NCBI GenBank assembly: GCA_963724285.1
Contig: CAVRUD010000004.1
Location: 1-64,000 of the forward strand
Reading direction: 5' to 3'
DNA from: CAVRUD01 sp963724285
GTDB lineage: Bacteria > Chloroflexota > Chloroflexia > Thermomicrobiales > UBA6265
Length of the DNA: 64,000 nt
In this document: positions 27,995-36,978 of the stretch, piece after piece
Layout of the letters: every line of letters begins with the position of its first letter
Numbering within the stretch: position 1 is the stretch's first letter
Notes under the pieces: model-generated
Told to the model about the DNA's origin: nothing
Seen by the model: only the letters and a program-made list of their open reading frames with translations
Database searches by the model: none
Made by a program: the position numbers and the translations under genes

Positions 27995-28489
27995 TCATCC
28001 AAACGTTCGATACATGTCCGCGAAATCCTTGGGCGGATACATCTCCCAGTCCTCCTGCCGGACGAAAAGCGGTCGGTATTGCCGTCCTTCGTGCTGGGCC
28101 ATCGCGTCGACACACCATTGCTGAAGGCGAGCCCACTTGAGCGGATGGTCGAGGTCTTCTCGGCCCTTGGTCTCGATGATTCAGATCGTGTCGGCGGTCT
28201 GCTTGACCAGGAAGTCCGGAACGTAGTTGGCGATGCCGCCATCCGCGTTCTGATATTCGATCTTGAACCCCGTTCCCTGGGTGTTCTTTGCAAACGAGAT
28301 GAAATCTGGGCAACCGTCGAGGAACCGAGCGACCGCCAACTCAAACCCTTGATCCGGAACGATCTTGTTGAAGGCCGATTTCTTGGGTGCCATGTTCGGA
28401 CCGGGATTTACCACAGACGGGCGCGTCTTGCTTAGCTTGATCGTGTCCCGGATCTCGGTCCGGCCCGTGTCCCCACTAGGCCATCGCAT
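27995..28489 (-). pseudogene. 3' fragment of a type III restriction (Res) / helicase gene
   Basis: The minus strand encodes the C-terminal part of a type III restriction-type subunit: SAFNKIVPDQGFELAVARFL, GIANYVPDFLVKQTADTI, then an in-frame TGA where Trp or Tyr would be expected, then IIETKGREDLDHPLKWARLQ and a natural stop at 27995. PDFLV...IIETKG is the PD-(D/E)xK nuclease core. The large helicase part that should precede it is absent, replaced by the REP-like repeat at 28523. So this is a truncated, internally stopped relic. Confidence 0.7.
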
Positions 28490-28522
28490 CGACCGCCCAA
28501 ATCTGGAGACGGCTCAAGGGGA

Positions 28523-28565
28523 CGCCCCTCTCCTCCGCGGAGGAGAGGGGGTAGGGGGTGAGGTC
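28523..28565. repeat. REP-like element B
   Basis: Palindrome CCCCTCTCCTCC-gc-GGAGGAGAGGGG followed by GTAGGGGGTGAGGTC. It is nearly identical to element C (31955-32002), in the same orientation, and is the inverse of the core of element A. Confidence 0.75.
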
Positions 28566-28679
28566 ATACTCTTTCCGCCAGCCATCCCGCTGTGCACACC
28601 GCTGTGGCACACCCTCTGCAACCCCACGACGGCGAGGCGAGTTGGTCTCAGCCGGCGTATACGCGAACGGGGGGTTTGT

Positions 28680-28955
28680 ATGGCGGACGTCACGCAGCGG
28701 ACCGAGGGCGAGGGCAAGGAGGGGAGTCACACCCATCCGGCCGTCACGCACAGTCACGACCACTGGCACGTCTCCCACCACCACAAGGGAGGCCCGGGCG
28801 ACGACTTCGAGCACCGCTCGTACTGGCATACGCACGCGCACAACCACAACGAACTCACCCACAGCCACGACTACTCTCAAGAGGACGAGGAACAGCACCA
28901 CGCTAAGGAGGCACACATCCACGACCACGCCGCGCCGACCGAATCGCCGGCATAG
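28680..28955 (+). CDS. histidine-rich small protein
   Basis: A 91-residue protein, start ATG at 28680 after a G-rich GGGGGG tract. About a quarter of the residues are His, clustered as THPAVTHSHDHWHVSHHH, then SYWHTHAHNHNELTHSHDYS and a final KEAHIHDHAAPTESPA. There is no signal peptide. It resembles small His-rich proteins I recall from actinobacteria and Chloroflexi; divalent metal (zinc or nickel) storage or delivery is a reasonable inference, not demonstrated. It lies just after REP element B with no operon partner. Confidence 0.7.
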   Translation: MADVTQRTEGEGKEGSHTHPAVTHSHDHWHVSHHHKGGPGDDFEHRSYWHTHAHNHNELTHSHDYSQEDEEQHHAKEAHIHDHAAPTESPA

Positions 28956-29496
28956 GCGACGGCCGCGCGACGGCTGCCATCGCAAAGTGGTCCCGGCCAA
29001 GCGCGGCGCTCACCGACGTGACGCCGACGAAGCTGCACGTAACGCAGATCGTCGAGGTCCCGAGCGCGCACAACAGGCAATTCCACGAGCACACGGTGCC
29101 GGAGAAGATCAGGCGGCCCTACAAGACATGCGGTGAGCCGTGCGGGTAGTCCGCGGATGTGAGACGACGATCTCGCTCCTGATCCCAACTACGACAGTAG
29201 GCTTAAAAAGAACATTTGTTCTGATATGATGCGGGGTAAGCGGCACGCCCGGCGCGGGCGCGGGCCTGGGCAGCGCGTCCGGCTCGGGTCCCCAGCCGTC
29301 ATCCAGGCCCCAGGCCACCTGCTCCCCGGGACGTACCCGGGTCCGAGCCCGCCCAGGACACCCCCGCTCCCCGATCCTCTCGCCCGAGATGGATGGGGGT
29401 CGCAGCGAAACGGCGCCCCAAAACGCACCACACTAGGCCATCGATTGCCCGAAACGGCATAGCCGACCCCAGCCGGCTTGAGCCGGCTTCCGTCAC
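28956..29496. other. gap without a confident gene
   Basis: One plus-strand frame (about 28976-29149) reads LTDVTPTKLHVTQIVEVPSA and then NRQFHEHTVPEKIRRPYKTC to a stop at the TAG near 29147. It has no start codon I trust and might be a gene remnant. The remainder up to the TetR gene shows nothing. Confidence 0.3.
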
Positions 29497-30141
29497 TCAG
29501 CCCGGGATTTCAATCCCTCTAACTAGGGGCGACAGGGGAGATGGCGAAAGCACTCCCCCTTTCCCCGGCCCGACCGCCGCCCGCACGACCTCTCGGGCGA
29601 AATCGACGGCGGCGACCGATGCGCCCCGGCTACCCAGCAGGGCGCCGTTGGCATAGACGCCGTCGATGATGAGCAGGAGCCGGTCGGCGAGGATCTGGGG
29701 ATCAAGGGCTCCGGCTTGCTCGGCGAGGGCGCGGAGGTGGGCCAGGATCTCGGCCCGGTGCTCCACCGAGATCCGGTTGGCGGGATGCTCGGGGTCGGGG
29801 AATTCGGCGTGGACGTTTTGGAAGGGGCAGCCCCGGTAGTTGGGCTCCGCCACCCTATCGGCGGCGTCCTGGACGAGCGCCACGAGCTGCGCCGCCGGAT
29901 CTCCGGCGAACGGCCGGATCGCCGCCGCGAAGGTCGCCGCCCACTCCTCCCGCTTGCGCTCCAGGTAGGCCACAACGAGCTCGTCCTTCGAGGGGAACTC
30001 GCGGTAGAGCAAATTCTTGCCGCAGCCACACTCCTCGACGACCTGCTGCTGGCCGACGGCGTGGATGCCGTGGTCGTAGAAGAGGCGGGCGGCGGTATCG
30101 AGGATCCGGTCGCGGGTACCAGGCGCCGGCTTGCGCGGCAT
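29497..30141 (-). CDS. TetR-family transcriptional repressor
   Basis: A 214-residue TetR regulator beginning MPRKPAPGTRDRILDTAARL, with the helix-turn-helix VGQQQVVEECGCGKNLLYRE F (recognition helix ends in LYREFPSKDEL). The C-terminal part (CPFQNVHAEFPDPEHPANRI) is of the type that controls efflux genes. The start at 30141 has GGAGATACCC before it; longer upstream reading runs into an inverted-repeat leader. It is divergent from the DHA2-type MFS gene, and two palindromic operators lie between them, so it almost certainly represses that pump and possibly itself. Confidence 0.87.
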   Translation of the reverse strand: MPRKPAPGTRDRILDTAARLFYDHGIHAVGQQQVVEECGCGKNLLYREFPSKDELVVAYLERKREEWAATFAAAIRPFAGDPAAQLVALVQDAADRVAEPNYRGCPFQNVHAEFPDPEHPANRISVEHRAEILAHLRALAEQAGALDPQILADRLLLIIDGVYANGALLGSRGASVAAVDFAREVVRAAVGPGKGGVLSPSPLSPLVRGIEIPG

Positions 30142-30262
30142 GGGTATCTCCGAGGTGCGGCGTTCGGCATTCGGCGTCCGGCGTTCGGAGCCGGGAGCGC
30201 AATCCCGAACGCCGGATGCCGAACGCCGGGCATCTAACACCAGATGCCTGACGCCGTTATAT

Positions 30263-30276
30263 GGACCGATCGGTCC
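30263..30276. promoter_or_regulatory. TetR operator O1
   Basis: GGACCGATCGGTCC, a perfect 14-bp palindrome, 7 bases upstream of the -35 box of the MFS promoter. A second identical site lies at 30315-30328, 52 bp away centre to centre (about five helical turns, same DNA face). Confidence 0.8.
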
Positions 30277-30283
30277 GAAACCC

Positions 30284-30312
30284 TTGACAGGGCAGCAACC
30301 GCCCCCTATGAT
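30284..30312 (+). promoter_or_regulatory. promoter of the DHA2-type MFS gene
   Basis: Perfect -35 TTGACA (30284-30289), 17-base spacer, -10 TATGAT (30307-30312). It is bracketed by the two TetR operators. Confidence 0.85.
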
Positions 30313-30313
30313 G

Positions 30314-30329
30314 CGGACCGATCGGTCCG
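30314..30329. promoter_or_regulatory. TetR operator O2
   Basis: CGGACCGATCGGTCCG, a 16-bp perfect palindrome two bases past the -10 box, covering the expected transcription start. A repressor here would block initiation. Confidence 0.82.
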
Positions 30330-30377
30330 GGACCGAACAGTCCGATATGCCAGGAAGTCTACCCAAAGGAGCGGTTC

Positions 30378-31877
30378 GTGTCTACTCCCCCTCCCTCTGC
30401 ATTCGACGCCGGTGGCGCAGGACCGGCCGGGACCCTCTCCCGCCGCGCATGGGGCACCCTCCTCGTCCTCTGCAGCGCGCTCTTCCTCGACGCCCTCGAC
30501 GTCTCGATGATGGGCGTGGCGTTGCCCTCCATCCGCTCCGACCTGGGCATGTCCACCTCGTCCCTCCAGTGGGTCGTCAGCGGCTACGTCCTCGGCTACG
30601 GCGGCTTTCTCCTCCTCGGCGGCCGCGCAGCCGACCTGCTCGGCCGGCGTCGCGTCTTCCTCGTCTCCCTCGGCGTCTTCCTTTTCGCTTCCGGCCTCGG
30701 CGGCCTGACCAACGACGGCAACCTCCTGATTGCCACCCGCTTCCTCAAGGGCATCAGCGCCGCCTTTACCACACCGGCTGGCCTGTCGATCATCACGACG
30801 AGCTTTCCGGAAGGTCCGGCACGCAACAAGGCGCTCTCGATCTACTCCGCCACCGGGGCCGCCGGGTTCTCGCTTGGTCTCGTCTTAGGTGGCATCCTGA
30901 CCGAATTCAGCTGGCGTCTGGTCTGCTTCCTGCCGGTTCCCATCGCGCTCGTCACCCTGCTCGCCGCCATCCGCCTCGTGCCGGATTCCGGGCGGACAAC
31001 AGGACCGCGCGGCTCGTTCGACTTCGCCGGGGCCGTCAGCATCACCGCCGGAATGCTCTTCCTGGTCTACACCCTGGTTGAAGCGCCGAACGCCGGGTGG
31101 GGCTCGGCCCGCACGGTCGGCTCGCTCATCGGTTCGGCCGCGATCCTGGCCCTCTTCGTCCTGATCGAGCAGCGCCAGCAGAACCCGCTGGTCCGCCTCG
31201 GCATTCTCCGCTCCGGCGCGCTGGTGCGGGCCAACCTGGGCGCGATGTCCCTGATCGGCGCCTGGTTCGGGGCCCAGTTCATCCTGACGATGTACATGCA
31301 GGAGTTGCGCGGCTGGTCAGCCCTGGAGACGGGTCTCGCGATCTTCCCGGCCGGCCTGATCGTCGCCCTGCTGGCGCCGCGGGTGGTGCCGCTGGTGACG
31401 AAGTACGGCGTCTCCCGCCTGATCTTGGCCGGTCTCTCGTCCACGGTCGTGACCTACGCCCTGCTGCTGGGGATCGACGCCGATAGCTCCTATCTGCTCT
31501 TGCTCCTGCCGGCCTTCATTTTCGGCGGGATCGGGTTTGGCCTGGCCTACGGCCCGCTGACCATGGCCGCCACCAACGGCATCGCTCCAGAGGAGCAGGG
31601 ACTCGCCGGTGGCCTGGTCAATACCTCGTTCCAGTTCGGCGGCGCCCTGGTCCTGGCGATCGTCACCGCGGTGAACAACGCCAACATCGGGACTTCGGGA
31701 ACGCCGAATGACCTCCTTGAGGGCTACCAGGCCGCCCTAGTCGTTCCCCTGATCGTGGCCATCCTGGGCGTCGGCGCGACCGCCTCCGGCATGATCCGGC
31801 GGACGGCTCCGGCCGCGGCTCCGGTGCCCTTCCCCGAGCCGTCCCCTGCCACGGTGTATGACGAGGCGGCGGACTAG
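30378..31877 (+). CDS. DHA2-family (EmrB/QacA-type) MFS multidrug exporter
   Basis: A 499-residue transporter with about 14 predicted helices. Landmarks: LFLDALDVSMMGVALPSIR (DHA motif D1), the A-motif GGRAADLLGRRRVFLVSLG, and motif C-like TGAAGFSLGLVLGG. The GTG start at 30378 has AAGGAG eight bases upstream. Control by the divergent TetR protein is shown by the operators around its promoter, so it is likely induced by a toxic compound. The C-terminus is a Pro/Ala-rich tail. Confidence 0.88.
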   Translation: MSTPPPSAFDAGGAGPAGTLSRRAWGTLLVLCSALFLDALDVSMMGVALPSIRSDLGMSTSSLQWVVSGYVLGYGGFLLLGGRAADLLGRRRVFLVSLGVFLFASGLGGLTNDGNLLIATRFLKGISAAFTTPAGLSIITTSFPEGPARNKALSIYSATGAAGFSLGLVLGGILTEFSWRLVCFLPVPIALVTLLAAIRLVPDSGRTTGPRGSFDFAGAVSITAGMLFLVYTLVEAPNAGWGSARTVGSLIGSAAILALFVLIEQRQQNPLVRLGILRSGALVRANLGAMSLIGAWFGAQFILTMYMQELRGWSALETGLAIFPAGLIVALLAPRVVPLVTKYGVSRLILAGLSSTVVTYALLLGIDADSSYLLLLLPAFIFGGIGFGLAYGPLTMAATNGIAPEEQGLAGGLVNTSFQFGGALVLAIVTAVNNANIGTSGTPNDLLEGYQAALVVPLIVAILGVGATASGMIRRTAPAAAPVPFPEPSPATVYDEAAD

Positions 31878-31898
31878 ACGGGGCCGCGATTTTGCCCC

Positions 31899-32002
31899 CT
31901 ACCCCCCGCTCCTCCGTAGCGCGACAGGAGGAAGGGGGAGATGAGGCGCCGCCTGACGCCCCTCTCCTCCGCAGAGGAGAGGGGGTAGGGGGTGAGGTCC
32001 TT
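31899..32002. repeat. REP-like element C
   Basis: Element after the MFS stop. Its core (31955-32002) is GACGCCCCTCTCCTCCGCAG followed by AGGAGAGGGGGTAGGGGGTG and AGGTCCTT, nearly identical to element B. The preceding part (CCCCCTACCCCCCGCTCC ... GGAAGGGGGAGATGAGGCGCC) matches the G/C-hairpin half of element A in inverse orientation. Confidence 0.7.
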
Positions 32003-32011
32003 CCCCCCGCG

Positions 32012-32190
32012 TCACTCACCCACCCGGACCAGCCCGCCCTCGTCTGCGAACACCACCGGCCAGACTCGGTCGCGCGACCGAGTCTGGCCAGCAGGTGGGA
32101 GACGTGGCTTGACGGTCGATTCGCCGACGAAGAGCTGGACGGCGATCTCGGCGTTCGTCAGGCCCCGGGCGACGAGGAGACGGCGAGCAT
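32012..32190 (-). pseudogene. relic of a LuxR-type helix-turn-helix
   Basis: The minus strand reads LVARGLTNAEIAVQLFVGES and TVK, the standard LuxR/NarL DNA-binding helices, then breaks frame and ends near VVFADEGGLVRVGE at a TGA (32012-32014). Upstream the frame is lost and no receiver or ATPase domain remains. A 32-bp perfect palindrome (32058-32089) lies within the part that would encode LLARLG...RDRV; the ancestral coding sequence there would already be near-palindromic. Confidence 0.6.
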
Positions 32191-32242
32191 CGTTTCCAAT
32201 CCTTGGGGGCCAGCAACCCCGCCTTCCCGTCTTCCCGTCTCG

Positions 32243-34112
32243 TTACTCGACCGTAACCCAGTTGGCGATGTTCCAGTAGTTGTACTCGAACGGGCTGACC
32301 GCCACGTTGTCGTTCACCAGCCGGTTGGAGATCGCGTACTTGTCCGCGGCCCGGTTGACCAGCGGGATGCAGGCGTTCTCGCGGATGATGATGTCGTTCA
32401 TCTGGATCAGGAGAGCGGCGGCGGATTCCAAATCGGTCGCCAGCCGGACCTGGTCGTAGAGCGCGTCGTACTCGGCGTTCGCCCAGCGCAGGTTGTTCGT
32501 TCCCAGCCAGTTGTTCGACTTCTGCGAGATGTTCTGGCCGTTCGGGCCGGCGTACATCGTCGCCATGTACGAGATCGGCGTCGGCTCGGTGGCGCCGTTG
32601 GTGTACATGTTGATGTCGACATACATGTGGCTGGCGTTCTGCTCGTTGCCCGGGGAACCGTCGAAGAAGATGCCGGAGTCGACCTGTTGCAGGGATACTC
32701 CGATGCCGATCTCCTCGAAGCCCTGCTTCACCACCGCCTGGGTCTTCTGGCGGACCGGGTTGATGGTGGTGGAGTAGGTGACCTTCAGCTCGACGTCACC
32801 CTTCTTGCGGGTGTCGCCGTCCATCACCCAGCCTGCCTCCTCCAGGATCTGCTTCGCCTGCTCCAGGTCGAAGGTGTAGGAGGTGTTCTGCGAGTCCCAG
32901 GCCGGAACCCCGTCCAGGAAGTTGGCCGTGCCCGGCTCGCCTTCGCCGTAGAACTGCGTCGCGATGGTATCGCGGTCGGCGGCGAGGGCCATCGCCTGGC
33001 GGACGGCGGGGTCGGTCAGGAACGGGTGCGGGGTGTCCTTCTGGGACCGCTCGCCGTTGACCTCGGTGTTGGGGTCGGAGAAGTTGATGTTGATCCGCTC
33101 GACGCTGGTGCCGGGCACCGCGACGACCGTGCCCGCCTCGGCGGAGCCCATCAGCTCCTCGAGCACGGCCGGCTCGACCTGGAGGTTCCAGGCCATGTCC
33201 CAGTCGCCCGTCTGGAGGACGGCGCGGGCGGCCGACGCGGCGTCACCGCCGCCCTTGAGGTTGATCGTCTCGAAGAAGGGCTTGGTGGGCTCGCGGTAGT
33301 TCGGGTTGGCACGGTAGACGATCTGGTCGTTGACCGCGAACGACTCGATCACGTACGGGCCGGTGCCGATCGGGGCCGTGCCGAAGGCGGCGGCCGCGTC
33401 CGGGCCGGCCTCGAGGATGTGCTTCGGCAGGATGAAGCCGTAGGTCGTGCCCGTGAACGGGGCGTACCAGGCGACGTTCGGGTTGGCGAAGGTGATGTCG
33501 ACGGTCAGCTCGTCCGTGGCGGCGATGGTCGCGATCGGCAGCCAGACGTTGTAGCTGACCGACGAGTTGACATCGAAGTCGGTCACGACCCACTGGTGCG
33601 TGAAGACGACGTCATCCGCCGTGAACGGCGTGCCGTCGCTCCAGAGGACGCCCGGAGTGAGCTTGAAGGTGACGCCCGTCAGATCCTCTTTGAGGAGGCC
33701 GTTCTCGACGGTCGGTACTTCGGTGATCAGCTTCGGGATGAGGGAGCCGTCCGGCAGGTAGTTCATCAGCGGCTCAAGCACTGGGCTGGCCGCCAACTGG
33801 TCCTTGGTGCCGGTGGCGACGTGGCCGTTGGCGGTCGTCGGCGCCTGCCACTGGAGGAGGCGCAGCTCGCCGCCCGCGCCGCGGGTCCGCCCTTCGGTCC
33901 CGACGGCGGGAGCGCCGCCGGCCTGATAGACGCTGGCCAAACCGGCCCGCGGCTGGGCCGGCGCACCGGCCGCGCGGTGGGAATTAGCGACGAAGGTTGC
34001 GACGGACGCGCCGACGCCAAGCGTCGCCGCCCGGGCCAGGAACTGCCGCCTCGTAATACCGCCGGCCTTGTAATCCTCGAAGAGCTCGTCCGAATTTTCC
34101 GGGGACTGACAT
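32243..34112 (-). CDS. TAT-exported family 5 extracellular solute-binding protein
   Basis: Solute-binding component (peptide/nickel/oligosaccharide type) of an ABC importer, about 620 residues. The twin-arginine signal ITRRQFLARAATLGVGASVA shows export in folded form. Family landmarks follow: VLEPLMNYLPDGSLIPKLIT, WSDGTPFTADDVVFTHQWVV, APIGTGPYVIESF and INLKGGGDAASAARAVLQTG. The best start is the ATG at 34112, with GGAGG upstream, but between it and the signal peptide one extra C in a CCCC run breaks the frame (MSVP... should join ENSDELFEDYKAGG). The long open frame instead runs upstream to 34189 without a start signal. No permease or ATPase genes adjoin, so the partner importer is elsewhere. 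Confidence 0.85.
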
Positions 34113-34154
34113 CGTGCGGGAGCCTCCGTGTGGTGCGCGGGCACCGAGCTAAAT

Positions 34155-34184
34155 GAGGACGGCGGGGTTGCCCCCGCCGTCCTC
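34155..34184 (-). terminator. hairpin between the two solute-binding genes
   Basis: GAGGACGGCGGGG and CCCCGCCGTCCTC form a perfect 13-bp stem with a four-base loop, nine bases past the stop of the upstream solute-binding pseudogene. On the minus strand it is followed by ATTTAGC, a short T-rich run. Probably a terminator or an mRNA-stabilising hairpin. Confidence 0.65.
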
Positions 34185-34192
34185 GCCAATCG

Positions 34193-36039
34193 CTACTCGA
34201 CCGTGTTCCAGTTGGCGATGTTCCAGAAGTTATCCCGAGGGCGCTGAGGGCGACGTTCTCGTTCCGCAGGCGGTTGGAGATCGCGTACTTGTCGGCCGCC
34301 CGGTTCACCTCCGGGATGACGACGACCTCGTTGATCATGATGTCGTTCATCTGGATGATCATCTGGGCCGCTTGCTCGACGTCGACCGTCAGGCGGAGCT
34401 GGTCGTAGAGGGCATCGTACTCGGCGTTGGTCCCAGCGCTGGTTGTTCGGGCCGTTCCAGCTGTTGGATCGCCTGGGCGATGTGCTCCCTGTTCGGCCCG
34501 GCGTACCACCCGCTCATGTACTCGATCGGGACCGGGAGTGCTCGACCGTTGGTGTACATGTCGATGTCGACGTACATGTGGCCGGTGTTCTGCTCGTTGC
34601 CCGGCGAGGAGTCGAAGAAGATGCCGGAGTCGACCTGCAGCAGCGAGACCTGGATGCCGATCTCCTCGAACGCCTGCTTGTTGACCGCCTGCGTCTTCTG
34701 CCGCACCGGGTTGATCGAGGTCGAGTAGGTGATCTTCAGCTCGACCCCGTCCTTCTTGCGGGCGTCGCCGTCCATGGACCCAGCCGGCGGCCTCCAGCGT
34801 CTCCTTCGCCTTGTCGAGGTTGAACTCGTAGCTCGTGTTGGGGGAGACGAAGTCCGGCAGGCCGTTGACGATGTTGGCCGTGGCCGGCTCGCCCTCGCCG
34901 TAGAACTGGACCGAGATCGTCTCGCGGTCGACCGCCAGGCCATCGCCTGGCGGACCGCCAGGTCGGTGAGGAACGGGTGGGGCACGTCCTTGTGCGAGCG
35001 CTGGCCCTCGTGCTCCGTGTTCGGGTCGGAGAAGTTGATGTTGATCCGCTCGGTGTTGGTGCCCGCCGTGGACTGGATGGTGCCGTTCTCGCCGGACTCC
35101 TTGAGCTCGTTGAGGATGGCGGGCTCGACCTGGAGGTTCCAGGCGTAGTCCCAGTCGCCGGTCTGGAGGACGGCCCGCGCCGCCGAGGCCGGGTCGCCGC
35201 CGCCCTTGAGGTTGACGGTCGGCGAAGAAGGGCTTGTTCGGCTCGCGGTAGTTCGGGTTGGCCTCGTAGATGACCTGGTCGTTCGGCGGCGAACGAGGTA
35301 ACCATGTACGGCCCGGTGCCGATCAGGCCGCCGGCCGTTGAAGTTCGCGGCCGCCTCGGCGCCCTGCTCGAGGATGTGCTTGGGCAGGACGTAGCCGTAG
35401 GAGGTCCCGGTGAACGGGGCGTACCAGTTGAGGTTGCCGCGTGGCGTAGCGTGACCGTGAAGGTGCGCTCGTCGACGGCGGTGATGTCCTGGATCGGCTC
35501 GCAGATCGCGAGCTGACCGAGGCGTTCGTCGGCGTCGATGATCCACTGCCAGGTGAAGACGACGTCCGCCGCCGTCAGCGGGGTGCCGTCGCTCCAGACG
35601 ATGCCCTCCTTGATGGTGGCGGTGAAGCCGGTGAGGTCCTCCTTGAGGAGGCCGTTCTCCACCGTCGGCACCTGCTCGACCAGGTTCGGGATGACCGTGC
35701 CGTCGGGCAGGTAGTTCATCATCGGCTCAAGGACGAGCTGGGCCGCGTAGAAGTCCTTGGTGCCGGAGGAGACGTGCGGGTTCATGCGTCGTCGGCGCCT
35801 GCCACAGGAGCAGCTTCAGCTCGCCGCCCTCGCCGCGGGTGCGGCCCTCCATCCCGGCGGACGGTGGCGCGGCGGCGGCATCCTGGGCGGCGACGCCGGA
35901 GACCCGGACCGAGTTGGCGACGAACATCGGCGACGGGGAGCCCGACGCCGAGCGCCCCCGCCCGCTCCAGGAACTGGCGCCGGGTGATGCCGCCGGCCTT
36001 GAACTCGTCAAAGAGGTGCCCGAACTTGCGGTTTGCCAT
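34193..36039 (-). pseudogene. second family 5 solute-binding protein, multiply frameshifted
   Basis: Tandem paralogue of the gene at 32243. It starts well: GGAGGAGG before ATG at 36039, MANRKFGHLFDEFKAGGITR and RQFLERAGALGVG, a twin-arginine signal. Homology to its neighbour then continues through at least five frame changes: MNPHVSSGTKDFYAAQLVLE, IIDADERLGQLAICEPIQDI, INFSDPNTEHEGQRSHKDVP and DSGIFFDSSPGNEQNTGHMY are in different frames, ending NTVE at 34193. Either a decayed gene or a badly sequenced one; the number of breaks in a single 1.8-kb gene contrasts with the near-intact neighbour. Confidence 0.8.
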
Positions 36040-36269
36040 TGTCAAGACCTCCTCCTACGAACTATGCACCGGCCTACACCACGGCCCGATCCCACCGACC
36101 GGACGCGATTGCGCGACCACCGGGACCCGGTCGCCTCATCGCGCTACCAATTCCCACCGCGTGGTCGAGTCCCCAGCAGCCCTCGTGTTCCTGCATCCAC
36201 CGATGATTTCGCGAACTATAGAGCAAACGACGGCGGGTTGTCTTGTCACGGGTAGTGCATTCCGCCCAA

Positions 36270-36316
36270 ACCGCCAGAAAACATGAAAGAGCGCCGGTGC
36301 AGCATTGCACCGGCGC
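36270..36316 (-). terminator. rho-independent terminator of the calcium-binding gene
   Basis: On the minus strand GCGCCGGTGCA-atgc-TGCACCGGCGC (36291-36316; 11-bp perfect stem, four-base loop) is followed by TCTTTCATGTTTTC, a T-rich tail. It is 80 bases past the stop of the gene at 36397. The remainder of the gap 36046-36396 shows nothing else. Confidence 0.72.
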
Positions 36317-36396
36317 CCATCAAAGGGACTAGATCGTTCGACTCCCAGGCGAGTTGGATGCTGTGCGAGTGGCTGGAGCCCGGAGGAAGATAGGGA

Positions 36397-36978
36397 TTAC
36401 GGGAGCTCGCAGGATGTGGTCGGGACCACGTTGCCGCCCAGGTTGCAGGTGTCGGTGCCGGAGCCGGCGTCGATCGAGAGGTTGGCATCGGCGGCGGCGC
36501 CGCCGGTATTGACGTTGATCGTGTCGTTGCCGGAGCCGCCGAGGAGAATGCCGTTGCCGATGATGGTGTCGGTGCCGGAGCCGGCGCTGAGCGTCTGGCC
36601 GAAGCCCTGCGGATCGACGAGCAGGTCGTTACCGGAGCCGCCGTCGAGGACGTCGTTGCCGGCGATGCCGATCAGCGTGTCGCCGCCGCGGACCTCGCCC
36701 CACATGCGGTCGTTGCCGGAGCCGCCGGAGACGGAGTCGTTGCCGCCTTCGCCACAGATCGTGTCGTTGCCGGAGCCGCCGTTGATGATGTCGTTGCCGG
36801 CCGAGCCGATGATGACGTCGTCGCCACCGGTGCCGTTGATCACGCCGGAGCCAACGATCGTCGGAATCTTGCCGTCACAGGTGAACACTGTCTGCGCGGA
36901 GGCGCGGCTGCCGCCCAGGGCCAGGGCGATCAGCGCCAGAACGAAGGTCGAGCTAATCAGCAGTCCACGGAAACGCAT
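36397..36978 (-). CDS. exported RTX-type calcium-binding repeat protein
   Basis: A 193-residue secreted protein. Signal peptide about residues 1-28 (STFVLALIALALGGSRASAQ). From residue 40 nearly the whole protein is nonapeptide-type GGxGxD repeats: GTGGDDVIIGSAGNDIINGG, SGNDTICGEGGNDSVSGG, AGNDVLDGGSGNDLL, GSGNDTINVNTG. Such repeats bind calcium in a parallel beta-roll. There is no enzymatic domain, and only three cysteines. AGAGGAGAACT precedes the ATG. Role probably surface or extracellular, calcium-dependent folding. Confidence 0.83.
   Translation of the reverse strand: MRFRGLLISSTFVLALIALALGGSRASAQTVFTCDGKIPTIVGSGVINGTGGDDVIIGSAGNDIINGGSGNDTICGEGGNDSVSGGSGNDRMWGEVRGGDTLIGIAGNDVLDGGSGNDLLVDPQGFGQTLSAGSGTDTIIGNGILLGGSGNDTINVNTGGAAADANLSIDAGSGTDTCNLGGNVVPTTSCELP

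Noticed and set aside
32058..32089. Perfect palindrome first taken for an ordinary bidirectional terminator
   Set aside because: No T tract on either side and it lies inside a recognisable LuxR HTH relic, so it is listed there instead.
31892..34156. 754-residue open frame on the plus strand opposite the solute-binding gene
   Set aside because: Shadow ORF: composition is Arg/Val/Gly-rich with no motifs, while the opposite strand encodes a clear TAT-exported binding protein.
36403..36850. Repetitive DNA in the RTX-like gene considered as a CRISPR or VNTR
   Set aside because: The repetition (GTCGTTGCCGGAGCCGCC type) comes from GGSGND codons; no regular spacers.
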